A stretch of DNA of 64,000 nucleotides from Pseudomonas sp. P8_229 (GCF_034008635.1 NZ_CP125378.1:4092501-4156500), one strand, 5' to 3'; numbered from the stretch's first letter, positions 39,471 to 49,064 are shown. Numbers and translations: made by a program. Notes: generated from the sequence alone by a model not told the origin.

Positions 39471-40652
39471 ATGCAAAATTCAATCGGCGCACCAAAGCAG
39501 AGGCTCAGCCTCAGCGATCCGCGAGTGCGTGCGTGGCTGTTTCAGATCATCACCGTCGTGGCAGTGGTCGCCATGGGCTGGTATCTGTTCGATAACACCC
39601 AGACCAACCTGCAGCATCGGGGCATCACCTCCGGTTTCAGCTTTCTGGAGCGCAGTGCCGGATTCGGCATCGCTCAGCACCTGATCTCCTACACCGAAGC
39701 GGACAGTTACTCGCGGGTGTTTGTGATCGGTTTGCTCAACACGTTGTTGGTCACCTTCATCGGCGTGATCCTGGCGACCCTGCTCGGCTTCATCGTCGGT
39801 GTGGCGCGGCTGTCGCCGAACTGGATCATCAGCAAACTGGCGACCGTGTATGTGGAAGTATTCCGCAACATTCCGCCGCTGCTGCAGATCCTGTTCTGGT
39901 ACTTCGCGGTGTTCCTGACCATGCCGGGACCGCGCAACAGTCACAACTTCGGCGACACCTTCTTCGTCAGCAGCCGTGGCCTGAACATGCCGGCCGCGCA
40001 AATGGCTGACGGCTTCTGGGCGTTCTTCATCAGCGTGGTGCTGGCCATCGTCGCCATCGTGCTGATGTGCCGCTGGGCCAACAAGCGTTTCGAAGAAACC
40101 GGCGTACCGTTCCACAAGTTCTGGACTGGCCTGGCGATTCTGCTGGTGATCCCGACCTTGTGCGCGCTAATCTTCGGCGCACCGCTGCACTGGGAGATGC
40201 CGCAACTCAAGGGCTTCAACTTTGTCGGTGGCTGGGTACTGATCCCGGAACTGCTGGCGCTGACCCTGGCGTTGACCGTGTACACCGCAGCGTTCATCGC
40301 TGAAATCGTGCGCTCGGGGATCAAGTCGGTCAGCCATGGCCAGACCGAAGCGGCCCGTTCGCTCGGCCTGCGCAACGGCCCGACTCTGCGTAAGGTGATC
40401 ATTCCACAAGCGCTGCGGGTGATCATTCCGCCGCTGACCAGCCAATACCTGAACCTGGCGAAAAACTCCTCGCTGGCCGCCGGTATCGGCTACCCGGAAA
40501 TGGTTTCGCTGTTCGCCGGCACCGTGCTCAACCAGACCGGCCAGGCCATCGAAGTCATTGCCATCACCATGAGCGTGTACCTGGCGATCAGTATCAGCAT
40601 TTCCCTGCTGATGAACTGGTACAACAAGCGCATTGCGCTGATCGAGCGGTGA
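39471..40652 (+). CDS. aapQ: AapQ, amino-acid ABC permease
   Basis: This 393-residue inner-membrane protein has about eight helices and an internal hydrophilic section, longer than HisQ-type permeases, as usual for AapQ/BztB. The EAA loop 'EAARSLGLRNGPTLRKVIIPQALRVIIPPLTSQ' near residue 290 contacts the ATPase AapP. It pairs with AapM. Between it and aapM are ten bases with GAGG. Confidence 0.95.
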   Translation: MQNSIGAPKQRLSLSDPRVRAWLFQIITVVAVVAMGWYLFDNTQTNLQHRGITSGFSFLERSAGFGIAQHLISYTEADSYSRVFVIGLLNTLLVTFIGVILATLLGFIVGVARLSPNWIISKLATVYVEVFRNIPPLLQILFWYFAVFLTMPGPRNSHNFGDTFFVSSRGLNMPAAQMADGFWAFFISVVLAIVAIVLMCRWANKRFEETGVPFHKFWTGLAILLVIPTLCALIFGAPLHWEMPQLKGFNFVGGWVLIPELLALTLALTVYTAAFIAEIVRSGIKSVSHGQTEAARSLGLRNGPTLRKVIIPQALRVIIPPLTSQYLNLAKNSSLAAGIGYPEMVSLFAGTVLNQTGQAIEVIAITMSVYLAISISISLLMNWYNKRIALIER

Positions 40653-40662
40653 GGAAACGCGC

Positions 40663-41760
40663 ATGACAACCCATACTTTCAAACCCGACATGCCCCCACC
40701 GAGCAGCAGCATCGGCGTGGTGGCGTGGATGCGCGCGAACATGTTCTCCAGCTGGCTCAACACCCTGCTGACCCTGTTTGCGTTTTACCTGATCTACCTG
40801 GTGGTACCACCGATCCTCAGCTGGGCGATCTTCGACGCCAACTGGGTCGGCACTACCCGCGCCGACTGCACCAAGGACGGCGCCTGCTGGGTGTTCATTC
40901 AGCAGCGTTTTGGCCAGTTCATGTACGGCTACTACCCGACCGAACTGCGCTGGCGCGTAGACCTCACCGTGTGGCTGGCAGTGCTTGGCGTGGCACCGCT
41001 GTTCATCTCGCGCTTTGCGCGTAAAGCGGTGTACGGCCTGAGCTTCCTGGTGATCTACCCGATCGTTGCGTACTTCCTGTTGCACGGCGGCGTCTTCGGT
41101 CTGACCACCGTGGCGACCAGCCAGTGGGGCGGGCTGATGCTGACCCTGGTGATCGCCACTGTTGGTATCGCTGGCGCCCTGCCGCTGGGGATCATCCTTG
41201 CGCTGGGCCGTCGCTCGAACATGCCGGCGATTCGTGTGGTCTGCGTGACCTTCATCGAATTCTGGCGCGGCGTGCCGTTGATCACCGTGCTGTTCATGTC
41301 GTCGGTGATGCTGCCGCTGTTCCTGCCTGAAGGCATGAACTTCGACAAGTTGCTGCGGGCACTGATCGGCGTGATCCTGTTCCAGTCGGCCTACGTTGCC
41401 GAAGTGGTACGCGGCGGTCTGCAAGCGATCCCCAAAGGTCAGTACGAAGCCGCTGCGGCGATGGGCCTCGGTTACTGGCGCGCCATGGGCCTGGTGATTC
41501 TGCCGCAAGCCCTGAAGCTGGTGATTCCGGGCATCGTCAACACGTTCATTGCGCTGTTCAAGGACACTAGCCTTGTGATCATCATCGGCCTGTTTGACCT
41601 GCTCAACAGCGTCAAGCAAGCCGCTGCCGACCCGAAATGGCTGGGCATGGCCACCGAAGGCTACGTGTTCGCCGCCCTGGTGTTCTGGATTTTCTGTTTT
41701 GGTATGTCGCGCTATTCCATGCATCTGGAACGCAAGCTCGACACTGGCCACAAGCGTTAG
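40663..41760 (+). CDS. aapM: AapM, amino-acid ABC permease
   Basis: This 365-residue second permease subunit includes an N-terminal extracytoplasmic segment with cysteines (about residues 55-75) and the EAA loop 'YEAAAAMGLGYWRAMGLVILPQALKLVIPGI' near 270. It forms the heterodimeric channel with AapQ. GTGAGGAA lies before the ATG, ten bases after aapQ. Confidence 0.95.
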   Translation: MTTHTFKPDMPPPSSSIGVVAWMRANMFSSWLNTLLTLFAFYLIYLVVPPILSWAIFDANWVGTTRADCTKDGACWVFIQQRFGQFMYGYYPTELRWRVDLTVWLAVLGVAPLFISRFARKAVYGLSFLVIYPIVAYFLLHGGVFGLTTVATSQWGGLMLTLVIATVGIAGALPLGIILALGRRSNMPAIRVVCVTFIEFWRGVPLITVLFMSSVMLPLFLPEGMNFDKLLRALIGVILFQSAYVAEVVRGGLQAIPKGQYEAAAAMGLGYWRAMGLVILPQALKLVIPGIVNTFIALFKDTSLVIIIGLFDLLNSVKQAAADPKWLGMATEGYVFAALVFWIFCFGMSRYSMHLERKLDTGHKR

Positions 41761-41773
41761 GAGTTCTCTGTAA

Positions 41774-42538
41774 ATGAGCGAAGCAATCAAAAAGCCTGTG
41801 GGCCCTGAAGGCATTATCCAGATGCAGGGCGTGAACAAGTGGTACGGCCAGTTCCACGTGCTGAAAGACATCAACCTCAACGTCAAACAGGGCGAGCGTA
41901 TCGTGCTGTGCGGCCCGTCGGGTTCCGGCAAGTCGACCACTATCCGTTGCCTCAATCGCCTGGAAGAACACCAGCAGGGCCGCATCGTCGTCGACGGCGT
42001 GGAACTGACCAACGACCTCAAGCAGATCGAAGCGATCCGTCGCGAAGTCGGCATGGTGTTCCAGCACTTCAACCTGTTCCCGCACCTGACCATCCTGCAG
42101 AACTGCACGCTGGCGCCGATGTGGGTACGCAAGATGCCCAAGCGCAAGGCCGAGGAAATCGCCATGCATTACCTGGAACGCGTACGCATTCCGGAGCAGG
42201 CGCACAAATTCCCGGGGCAACTGTCGGGCGGCCAGCAACAGCGTGTGGCGATCGCTCGCGCGCTGTGCATGAAACCGAAAATCATGCTGTTCGACGAACC
42301 GACCTCGGCACTCGACCCGGAGATGGTGAAAGAGGTGCTGGACACCATGATCGGCCTCGCCGAAGACGGTATGACCATGCTCTGCGTGACCCACGAAATG
42401 GGCTTCGCCCGCACCGTGGCCAATCGCGTGATCTTCATGGACAAGGGCGAGATCGTCGAGCAGGCGGCACCGAATGACTTCTTCGACAATCCGCAGAATG
42501 ACCGTACCAAGCTGTTCCTGAGCCAGATTTTGCATTGA
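41774..42538 (+). CDS. aapP: AapP, amino-acid ABC ATPase
   Basis: This 254-residue ATPase has Walker [10 protein letters not shown] (about residues 54-62), the Q-loop, signature [15 protein letters not shown], Walker [15 protein letters not shown] and the H-loop VTHEMGF. It energises AapQM for import of L-amino acids. It is the last gene of aapJQMP. A strong terminator begins 25 bases downstream. Confidence 0.96.
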   Translation: MSEAIKKPVGPEGIIQMQGVNKWYGQFHVLKDINLNVKQGERIVLCGPSGSGKSTTIRCLNRLEEHQQGRIVVDGVELTNDLKQIEAIRREVGMVFQHFNLFPHLTILQNCTLAPMWVRKMPKRKAEEIAMHYLERVRIPEQAHKFPGQLSGGQQQRVAIARALCMKPKIMLFDEPTSALDPEMVKEVLDTMIGLAEDGMTMLCVTHEMGFARTVANRVIFMDKGEIVEQAAPNDFFDNPQNDRTKLFLSQILH

Positions 42539-42562
42539 TTGCCTGGAGGCTGGTTTAACAAC

Positions 42563-42596
42563 AAAGCCCCGTCGGATGCCCGGCGGGGCTTTTTTC
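42563..42596 (+). terminator. Intrinsic terminator after aapP
   Basis: AAAGCCCCGTCGG and CCGGCGGGGCTTT pair closely and run into six T residues. A-run on the other side may serve the convergent subtilase gene as well. Confidence 0.92.
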
Positions 42597-42607
42597 ATGG
42601 TCGTGAA

Positions 42608-44233
42608 TCAACCCGCGTTGCCTTTGAGCTCCAGCGCTATGTGCACGGCCCGTAATGCATTGAGGCGCCCGTGTCCGTAGTAGTGACTGTGGCCGTTTGA
42701 ATCGTATTGACCGAGCGGCCCGTCGTCGGCGTGACCGATCTTGTCGCAGCAGTCGGCGAGTATCTGCCGTACGGTCAGGCGATCGAGGTCGGGGTTGACG
42801 CCAAGTACCAGCGCCGCGACGCCCGCAGCGCCCGGGCAGGCGCTGGAGGTGCCGCTGAACGATTCGGTGTAGGCCGGCAACGTTTGGGCGGCGAAACTTG
42901 TGCTCAAATCCGTGGTGCGGATACCACGGGTCTGTGGGATCGAGGTGGCAGGTTTGAACTTCGGATCAGGGTGTTGCTGATCGCCGCTGGGAAAGCAGCA
43001 CCAGAGCACCTTGCCAAAATCGCTGTAGGCGCTGCGCCGGTTCTGGTCGTTGCAGGCACCTACGGCAATTACATGGGGGTGGCTGGAGTAGCCATCGTTA
43101 TCGGCGCATTCGTTACCGTTGCCTGCTCCAAAGAAGATGACGCAGCCTTTGCCGTTGCGGCCTTTGGTGGCGGCGTACTCGATCGCCAGCCGAGTGCTGG
43201 CGGCGAGGGGAAATACCTGGGCGTGACGAGGGTCAGCCGGGTCGGCCCAATGACCTTCCGCCGGTCCCCAACTGCAAGAAATGATGTCGGCGCCCTGATC
43301 GGCGGCCCAGAAAAAAGCGTCGGCCTCAGCACGTGCTCCCAGGGGTTTGGTTAGTTTCAACGGCATCAGGCTGGCCTTGGGCGCGACACCACTGGCACCG
43401 GCCTCGCCATTGGCGCAAGCCACTCCGGCGGCGGCTGTACCATGACGTTCCAGGGTATTTTTCGGCCGTGGACCCTGTTTGGCGTTACGTCGGTCAAAGT
43501 TCTGTGCGCCGACGACTTTGCCGTCTCCGGCGAACTCGGGATGGTCGATATCAAACGCATCGTCGATGACGGCGATCACGACGCCCTCGCCCTGTGCGAG
43601 TTCATGCGCGGCTTCGACATTGGCGCTGGCATCGATTTCGACCTGATAGGTCACAGTGGTTTTCTTCAGGTGCCATTGATTGGCATGGATCGCCCGTCGT
43701 TGCCCCTGTCGCAGCAGTTCCGGATGACAGTACTGAATCTCGTCGCGTTTCAGCCATTCACCGGTGAGGGTAAAAATGTCGGTGCCGCAGGCGTCGGAAT
43801 GCTCTACGAAAAAAGCATTCGATGCGTAAGGCACCTCTTGTTTTATGGTCAGGCCCAGCTCTTGGAGTATGGCCATGCAATCGGGCGCTTTCAGCGAATC
43901 GGTAAACTTCAAAAAGATATTCTCGGTGTAGAGCACGGCCTCCTGAGTAGTCGGGTCCACCAGCACGCTGCCCGCGAAACGCACGTCCGGCAACTCTCGA
44001 AGCAAGGCCTTGCGTTGCGATGGGTCCGAGTTTCGAGGCAGTTTGTAGACGTGTACATCCGCGTCCTCGACATGCAGCACTAGCTCGCAGTCTTCCAGTG
44101 CAGCGTCGGCGGATTCGCAGCAAAGCGCGTGCGCCAGAGTTGTTCCCGCGTGGCTGCGTACGGCCAGCAGTTGACGGTTTTTCTCCAAGGCAAAAGGGCG
44201 GCTGTGCTGCATACCGAAATTGATTTCTACCAT
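42608..44233 (-). CDS. S8 subtilisin-like serine peptidase with N-terminal extra region
   Basis: This 541-residue protein lacks an obvious export signal. Residues 1-190 are an uncharacterised N-terminal region with 'IFLKFTDSLKAPDCMAILQELGLTIKQEVPYASNAFFVEH', a fold reminiscent of subtilase prodomains. The S8 domain follows with Asp224 in AVIDDAFDID, His264 in LERHGTAAAGV, the oxyanion Asn near 372 (GAGNGN), and Ser463 in FSGTSSACPGAA. Start at 44233; the upstream frame to 44344 is AT-rich and lacks support. No maturation or partner genes are adjacent. The role is unknown. Confidence 0.87.
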   Translation of the reverse strand: MVEINFGMQHSRPFALEKNRQLLAVRSHAGTTLAHALCCESADAALEDCELVLHVEDADVHVYKLPRNSDPSQRKALLRELPDVRFAGSVLVDPTTQEAVLYTENIFLKFTDSLKAPDCMAILQELGLTIKQEVPYASNAFFVEHSDACGTDIFTLTGEWLKRDEIQYCHPELLRQGQRRAIHANQWHLKKTTVTYQVEIDASANVEAAHELAQGEGVVIAVIDDAFDIDHPEFAGDGKVVGAQNFDRRNAKQGPRPKNTLERHGTAAAGVACANGEAGASGVAPKASLMPLKLTKPLGARAEADAFFWAADQGADIISCSWGPAEGHWADPADPRHAQVFPLAASTRLAIEYAATKGRNGKGCVIFFGAGNGNECADNDGYSSHPHVIAVGACNDQNRRSAYSDFGKVLWCCFPSGDQQHPDPKFKPATSIPQTRGIRTTDLSTSFAAQTLPAYTESFSGTSSACPGAAGVAALVLGVNPDLDRLTVRQILADCCDKIGHADDGPLGQYDSNGHSHYYGHGRLNALRAVHIALELKGNAG

Positions 44234-44539
44234 GAGTTTTTCATTCTTCCTTTGAACTAAATGACGGACGAAATCGCCGCGGATTAATTTCCAAAGTCTG
44301 AAGTCCGATGGCTGTGAGTGATGTCGGCAAATATTCCTCTGCAATGTGGGAAATCACTTCGCAGTTGAATGATTTTTCTACTCGGCGAGTAGGACCAACG
44401 TCTTCGACACTCCGAAAAAAAAGATCGGGAGCAAAGGGTTCCTGAAGCTTCCTCCTGACCGTAGGTGGTTGCCGTCCTGCACACAGCTGACTACCATGTC
44501 AGAAAATTCATCCTATGATTGGATGAAAGGGCGAATCCT
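44234..44539. other. 306-bp spacer between subtilase and GntR gene
   Basis: No coding sequence was seen. It is richer in A and T than its surroundings. The final 30 bases carry the palindrome described at 44507-44527. Nothing else was recognised. Confidence 0.55.
44507..44527. promoter_or_regulatory. Palindrome TTCATCC-N7-GGATGAA, probable GntR operator
   Basis: Seven-base perfect inverted arms end 12 bases before the GntR ATG, in a location suited to autoregulation. The seven-base spacer is TATGATT. Confidence 0.55.
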
Positions 44540-45199
44540 ATGTCAGACATTTCACCTTTGATTAAGCGATCCCTGGTCGACCAGGCTCTGGATCAATTAC
44601 GTCAACGCATCACCGATGGCGTATGGCAGGTCGGCGAGCGTCTGCCGACTGAGCCTGAGTTGTGTGCCGAACTCGGCATCAGCCGCAACACCGTGCGTGA
44701 AGCCATGCGCGTGCTGGCGTTTTCCGGGTTGATCGAAATCCGCCAGGGTGACGGCAGTTATTTGCGGGCAGTGGTCGATCCGATGGACACGCTCAAGGCG
44801 TTGTCCCGCTGTTCACTGGAACAGGCGCGCGAGACCCGGCATATCCTCGAAGTCGAGGCGATCGGCCTGGCCGCATTGCGTCGCACCGATGAAGATCTGG
44901 CCGCGCTGCGTGAAGCGCTCGGCACCAGCGGCAGCCATTACCACGGCGATCTTGATACCTACATTGCTTGCGATCTGGTGTTCCACCGTCGACTGGTGGA
45001 TGCCGCGCACAATCCAACCCTCAGCGAGCTGTATCGCTATTTCTCCAGCATCGTCGGCGCGCAATTGCGCCAGACGCTGAACATCGTCCCGCGCCGTCAG
45101 GAAGTGTTCGACCTGCACATCGAGTTGCTCGATGCCGTCGAACAACGCGACCCGGAACGGGCCAAAGCCATATCGAGGCAGTTGATCAATGAACCTTGA
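44540..45199 (+). CDS. GntR-family regulator, FadR subfamily
   Basis: This 219-residue protein has an N-terminal winged helix (about residues 10-72, 'RLPTEPELCAELGISRNTVREAMRVLAFSGLIEIRQGDGSYL') and a C-terminal FCD ligand-binding domain with candidate metal-ligand residues (Asp, His in 'CDLVFHRRLVDAAHN', His in 'DLHIELLDAV'). The ATG at 44540 follows AAAGGG by eight bases; a TTG at 44519 is within the palindrome and is unlikely. It overlaps the following MFS gene by 11 bases, so it probably controls it. The ligand is unknown. Confidence 0.9.
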   Translation: MSDISPLIKRSLVDQALDQLRQRITDGVWQVGERLPTEPELCAELGISRNTVREAMRVLAFSGLIEIRQGDGSYLRAVVDPMDTLKALSRCSLEQARETRHILEVEAIGLAALRRTDEDLAALREALGTSGSHYHGDLDTYIACDLVFHRRLVDAAHNPTLSELYRYFSSIVGAQLRQTLNIVPRRQEVFDLHIELLDAVEQRDPERAKAISRQLINEP

Positions 45200-46493
45200 A
45201 GCCGAGAAATCCATGTCCCGCAGTGAGATATCCACAACCCCGAAACGTACGGCGGAACTTGAAGAGCTGCTGATCGACGCCGAGGCTGACGACGAGCAAG
45301 TGCAGCAAAGCCATCCGCTGGTGCGCCGGCCGTGGCTGTTGCTGTTGGGGCTGATTCTGGTGGCACTGAACCTGCGTCCGGCGCTGTCGAGCATGGCGCC
45401 GCTGCTCAGCGACGTGTCGAAAAGCCTTGGCTTGTCGGCAGCTCAAGCCGGTTTGCTGACCACATTGCCGGTGCTCTGCCTCGGCTTGTTCGCACCGCTG
45501 GCGCCTATTCTCGCGCGGCGTTTTGGCGCTGAGCGGGTGGTGCTGGGGATTCTGTTGGCGTTGGCCGGCGGTATCATTTTGCGCAGCAACTTCGGTGAAA
45601 TCGGCCTGTTCGCCGGCAGTGTGCTGGGCGGTGCGAGCATCGGCATTATCGGCGTGCTGCTGCCGGGCATCGTCAAACGCGACTTTGCCAAACATGCCGG
45701 GACCATGACCGGCGTCTACACCATGGCCCTGTGCCTGGGCGCGGCGATGGCGGCGGGTTCAACCGTGCCGTTGAGCGAGCACTTCGATAACAGCTGGGCG
45801 CTGGGGCTGGGGTTCTGGGTGATTCCGGCACTGGTGGCTGCGGTGTTCTGGTTGCCGCAAGTCGGACAGAGACACGGCGCGCACAACGTTGCCTATCGGG
45901 TGCGCGGGCTGTTGCGTGATCCGCTGGCCTGGCAGGTAACCTTGTACATGGGCCTGCAATCGTCGCTGGCGTACATTGTGTTTGGCTGGTTGCCGTCGAT
46001 CCTGATCGGTCGCGGACTGACCCCGACCCAGGCCGGTCTGGTGCTCTCCGGTTCGGTGATCATCCAGCTCGCCAGTTCCCTCGCGGCGCCGTGGCTGGCG
46101 ACCCGTGGCAAGGATCAGCGCCTGGCGATCGTGGTGGTGATGGCGCTGACCCTCGGTGGTTTGTTCGGTTGCCTGTATGCGCCGATCGACGGTCTGTGGG
46201 GCTGGGCGATTCTTCTGGGTCTGGGGCAGGGCGGTACGTTCAGTCTGGCGCTGACCCTGATCGTGCTGCGCTCACGGGATTCGCATGTTGCGGCGAACCT
46301 GTCGAGCATGTCCCAGGGCTTCGGTTACACCCTGGCCTCGATGGGCCCGTTCGCGGTCGGCGTGGTGCATGACTGGACCGGCGGCTGGAACGCGGTGGGC
46401 TGGATCTTCGGCATCATTGGCACCGGCGCGATCATCGCCGGCCTTGGTGCGGGCCGGGCTTTGTACGTGCAAGTACAAAGCGAAAAAATCTGA
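45189..46493 (+). CDS. MFS transporter, CynX/NimT family
   Basis: This 434-residue carrier has a hydrophilic acidic N-terminus of about 48 residues and then 12 hydrophobic segments beginning 'RPWLLLLGLILVALNLRPALSSMAPLL', the CynX-type helix 1 with the LNLRPA signature. Known relatives carry cyanate or 2-nitroimidazole, but substrate is uncertain. The ATG at 45189 overlaps the GntR gene; a second ATG at 45213 would give a shorter tail. It is co-expressed with the regulator. Confidence 0.88.
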   Translation: MNLEAEKSMSRSEISTTPKRTAELEELLIDAEADDEQVQQSHPLVRRPWLLLLGLILVALNLRPALSSMAPLLSDVSKSLGLSAAQAGLLTTLPVLCLGLFAPLAPILARRFGAERVVLGILLALAGGIILRSNFGEIGLFAGSVLGGASIGIIGVLLPGIVKRDFAKHAGTMTGVYTMALCLGAAMAAGSTVPLSEHFDNSWALGLGFWVIPALVAAVFWLPQVGQRHGAHNVAYRVRGLLRDPLAWQVTLYMGLQSSLAYIVFGWLPSILIGRGLTPTQAGLVLSGSVIIQLASSLAAPWLATRGKDQRLAIVVVMALTLGGLFGCLYAPIDGLWGWAILLGLGQGGTFSLALTLIVLRSRDSHVAANLSSMSQGFGYTLASMGPFAVGVVHDWTGGWNAVGWIFGIIGTGAIIAGLGAGRALYVQVQSEKI

Positions 46494-46510
46494 ATGCACT
46501 GATTTTCAGA

Positions 46511-46599
46511 TGTGTGCGGGCTTGCTCGCGAATGCGGTGTATCAGCCAACATTGATGGTGACTGATACACCGCATTCGCGAGCAAGCCCGCTCCCACAG
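46511..46599. repeat. REPIN after the CynX-type gene
   Basis: TGTGCGGGCTTGCTCGCGAA (arm slightly deleted) and TTCGCGAGCAAGCCCGCTCC are inverted. Confidence 0.88.
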
Positions 46600-46715
46600 A
46601 GGGATTTGTGTTTTTCTGTGGCCTGTTGCTGGTATTCGGCATGCGAATGCCGATAGTGTTTCTTCGATTTGCAGCTTATCGTGCTGGCAATCTGTCCATT
46701 CCCTGGAGTTTGCCC

Positions 46716-47186
46716 ATGAGCGAAGCCCACGCCGCCCTGATCAACCGCTTCTATCAGGCCTTCCAGCGTCTCGACGCCGAAGCCATGGCCGCCTGCTACA
46801 CCGATGACGTGGTGTTCAGCGATCCGGCGTTCGGCGAGTTGCGCGGGAGCGATGCCGGCGACATGTGGCGCATGCTGATCACCCGGGCCAAGGATTTCTC
46901 CCTGACCTTCGACAATGTCCGCGCCGACGAGCGCAGTGGCGGAGCGCACTGGGTGGCGACGTATCTGTTCAGCCAGACCGGCAACGTGGTGATCAACGAT
47001 ATCCAGGCGCGTTTCGTCTTCCGTGACGGCAAGATCTGCGAGCACCACGACCACTTCGACCTGTGGCGCTGGTCGCGTCAGGCCCTGGGTTTCAAGGGCT
47101 TGCTGTTGGGCTGGACGCCGCTGGTGCGCAACGCCGTGCGTGCGCAGGCGCTGAAGGGACTGAAGGCATTTCAGGCGAGTCGCTGA
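46716..47186 (+). CDS. NTF2-like (SnoaL) protein
   Basis: This 156-residue protein of the nuclear-transport-factor-2-like superfamily has the family pattern 'NRFYQAFQRLDAEAMAACYTDDVVFSDPAFGELRG' and a cone-shaped beta sheet later with 'HDHFDLWRWSRQALG'. GGAG lies eight bases before the ATG at 46716. It may be an enzyme or ligand binder; no catalytic set can be assigned. It lies 39 bases before the GIY-YIG gene. Confidence 0.83.
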   Translation: MSEAHAALINRFYQAFQRLDAEAMAACYTDDVVFSDPAFGELRGSDAGDMWRMLITRAKDFSLTFDNVRADERSGGAHWVATYLFSQTGNVVINDIQARFVFRDGKICEHHDHFDLWRWSRQALGFKGLLLGWTPLVRNAVRAQALKGLKAFQASR

Positions 47187-47225
47187 TAAGATCGCGACCT
47201 GTTTCCTGCACACCTTGATCCCGAA

Positions 47226-47528
47226 ATGACCAGCCTTAGCGAAAAATCTGTCGATGTTGCCGAGCCAGTGAGCAAATCCTGGTTCGTCTATCTCGTGCGC
47301 GCGGCCAACGGCTCGTTGTATTGCGGGATCAGCGACGACCCGGTGCGCCGTTTCGCCAAGCATCAGAGCGGCAAGGGCGCACGCTTCTTTCTGTCCAGCC
47401 CGGCGATGGCGCTGGTCTACACCGAGCGCTGCCGTGACAAGAGCGATGCCTTGCGTCAGGAACGCTTGATCAAGAAGCTGCGCAAAAGTGCCAAGGAATG
47501 CCTGGTCGCGTCTTATCAATCTGATTGA
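47226..47528 (+). CDS. GIY-YIG nuclease-superfamily protein (UPF0213)
   Basis: This 100-residue single-domain GIY-YIG protein reads '[37 protein letters not shown]', with Tyr-Leu-Val and Tyr-Cys-Gly-Ile in place of the two motif triplets, plus the later arginine and 'LIKKLRK' tail. Relatives such as YhbQ have nuclease activity on DNA in vitro and are linked with DNA repair, but the biological role is unsettled. It begins 39 bases after the NTF2-like gene. Confidence 0.87.
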   Translation: MTSLSEKSVDVAEPVSKSWFVYLVRAANGSLYCGISDDPVRRFAKHQSGKGARFFLSSPAMALVYTERCRDKSDALRQERLIKKLRKSAKECLVASYQSD

Positions 47529-47612
47529 TCGGCTCCCATCAGGCAGATCTGTAGGCTGCCAAGCCAATGCACGCTAAGCTGCCGGCTCACTAACTGTGCG
47601 GCGGAGCCGAGC

Positions 47613-48548
47613 ATGTCCGAGTTGATTCTGCATCATTACCCGACCTCTCCATTTGCCGAAAAGGCCCGCCTGCTCCTGGGTTTCAAAGGTTTGTCCTGGC
47701 GCTCGGTGCACATCTCGCCGGTGATGCCCAAGCCGGACCTGACTGCGCTGACTGGCGGTTATCGTAAAACGCCGGTGCTGCAAATCGGTGCCGACATCTA
47801 CTGCGACACCTCGTTGATCGCCCGTCGTCTGGAGCAGGAAAAGGCCTTGCCGGCGTTTTTCCCCGAAGGTCAGGAAATGACCAGTGCCAGCTTCGCCGCG
47901 TGGGCCGATTCGGTGGTGTTCCAGCATGCGGTCAGTCTGGTGTTCCAGCCGGAATCGGTCGCGGTGCGTTTTGGCAAGTTGCCGCCGGAAGCGATCAAGG
48001 CGTTCCTCGCCGACCGTGCCGGTTTGTTCAGCGGCGGCAGCGCCACCCGGCTGTCGGCCGAGCAGGCCAGGCATCAATGGCCAACGATCATGGCGCGCCT
48101 GGAGCAGCAGTTGCAGCGCGAGCAGGGTGACTTCCTGTTCGGTGAGCCGTCGATTGCCGACTTCGCCCTGGCGCATCCGCTGTGGTTCCTCAAGGCGACG
48201 CACGTCACTGCGCCGCTGGTCGATGAGTATCCGGCTGTCACGGCGTGGCTGGGGCGTGTGCTGGGCTTTGGTCATGGCGCGGCGAGCGCGATGACTGCCG
48301 AGGAAGCCCTCGAGGTGGCGCGCAACGCGACCCCGGCGGATTTGCCGAATGAGCAGTTTGTTGACCCGAACGGCTTCAAGGCGGGTCAGCAGGTATCAAT
48401 TGCCGCGACGGACTACGGAGTTGATCCGGTGGTGGGTGAGTTGCTGTTTGCCGGTAGCGAGGAGCTGATCATTCGCCGCGAGGACGAACGGGGCGGCGTG
48501 GTGCATGTGCACTTCCCGCGCTTTGGTTTTCGTATCGAAGCTCGCTGA
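47613..48548 (+). CDS. Glutathione S-transferase-like protein with C-terminal extension
   Basis: This 311-residue protein begins with a thioredoxin-fold GST N domain (residues 1-80: 'LILHHYPTSPFAEKARLLLGFKGLSW' and the glutathione-binding 'KTPVLQIGADIYCDTSLIARRLE'), followed by an all-helical GST C domain to about 225. The last 85 residues are additional, with beta-rich 'FKAGQQVSIAATDYGVDPVVGELLFAGSEELIIRRED', perhaps a substrate-binding tail. Usual GSTs are about 200-230 residues. Substrate is unknown. Confidence 0.88.
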   Translation: MSELILHHYPTSPFAEKARLLLGFKGLSWRSVHISPVMPKPDLTALTGGYRKTPVLQIGADIYCDTSLIARRLEQEKALPAFFPEGQEMTSASFAAWADSVVFQHAVSLVFQPESVAVRFGKLPPEAIKAFLADRAGLFSGGSATRLSAEQARHQWPTIMARLEQQLQREQGDFLFGEPSIADFALAHPLWFLKATHVTAPLVDEYPAVTAWLGRVLGFGHGAASAMTAEEALEVARNATPADLPNEQFVDPNGFKAGQQVSIAATDYGVDPVVGELLFAGSEELIIRREDERGGVVHVHFPRFGFRIEAR

Positions 48549-48587
48549 TCAGCAAGTAGCCTCTGCTTGATGGGGAGAGGGGCATTT

Positions 48588-48702
48588 GTGGTGAGGGGAT
48601 TTATCCCCGATCGGCGGCGAAGCCGTCGCAACATCTGGCAGTTGGATATTGCAGGTTTCAGGTGCGCTTCGCGCCCCATCGGGGATAAATCCCCTCACCA
48701 CA
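48588..48702. repeat. Inverted-repeat element of the GTGGTGAGGGGAT family, copy 2
   Basis: Arms GTGGTGAGGGGATTTATCCC and GGGATAAATCCCCTCACCAC are inverted, with inner hairpins (GGCGGCGAAGCCGTCGC and GGTGCGCTTCGCGCC). It is located between the convergent GST and glutaredoxin genes. Confidence 0.85.
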
Positions 48703-48713
48703 GAGGAGCAGGG

Positions 48714-49064
48714 TTACTTCAGGGCAGCGAGGATCTCGTCCGGGCTGAATCCGCGAATCAATGTGCCATTCACATCAATCAACGGAATCCCGCGCCCGCC
48801 CAGTGCCTCATACGCCTTGCGCGCCTCGGCATCCTTCTCGATGTCGAATTCCTTGAACGCAATCCCCTTGCTGTCGAGAAAGCGTTTGGTCTGCTTGCAG
48901 TAGCCGCACCAGTCGGTGGCATAGAGCACAACATGGGCCTGCGCCCGCGTCTGCTCCGAGACCATTTGCGACGGGTTGAACACCCGCTCGATCTTGCCCC
49001 AGTTCTGATAGACCACGACCACCAGCAGAACCAGCGCAACTTTCTTCAGCACATTGCCGAGCAT
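48714..49064 (-). CDS. Membrane-anchored glutaredoxin-family protein
   Basis: This 116-residue protein has one N-terminal membrane segment (about residues 5-20) and a glutaredoxin domain with the dithiol motif CGYC at Cys53-Cys56 and the cis-proline region 'GGRGIPLIDVNGTLIRGFSP'. It would reduce disulfides at the inner membrane; orientation is unclear. The start overlaps the stop of the upstream yejK/ndpA gene by one base (TGATG). Confidence 0.9.
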   Translation of the reverse strand: MLGNVLKKVALVLLVVVVYQNWGKIERVFNPSQMVSEQTRAQAHVVLYATDWCGYCKQTKRFLDSKGIAFKEFDIEKDAEARKAYEALGGRGIPLIDVNGTLIRGFSPDEILAALK

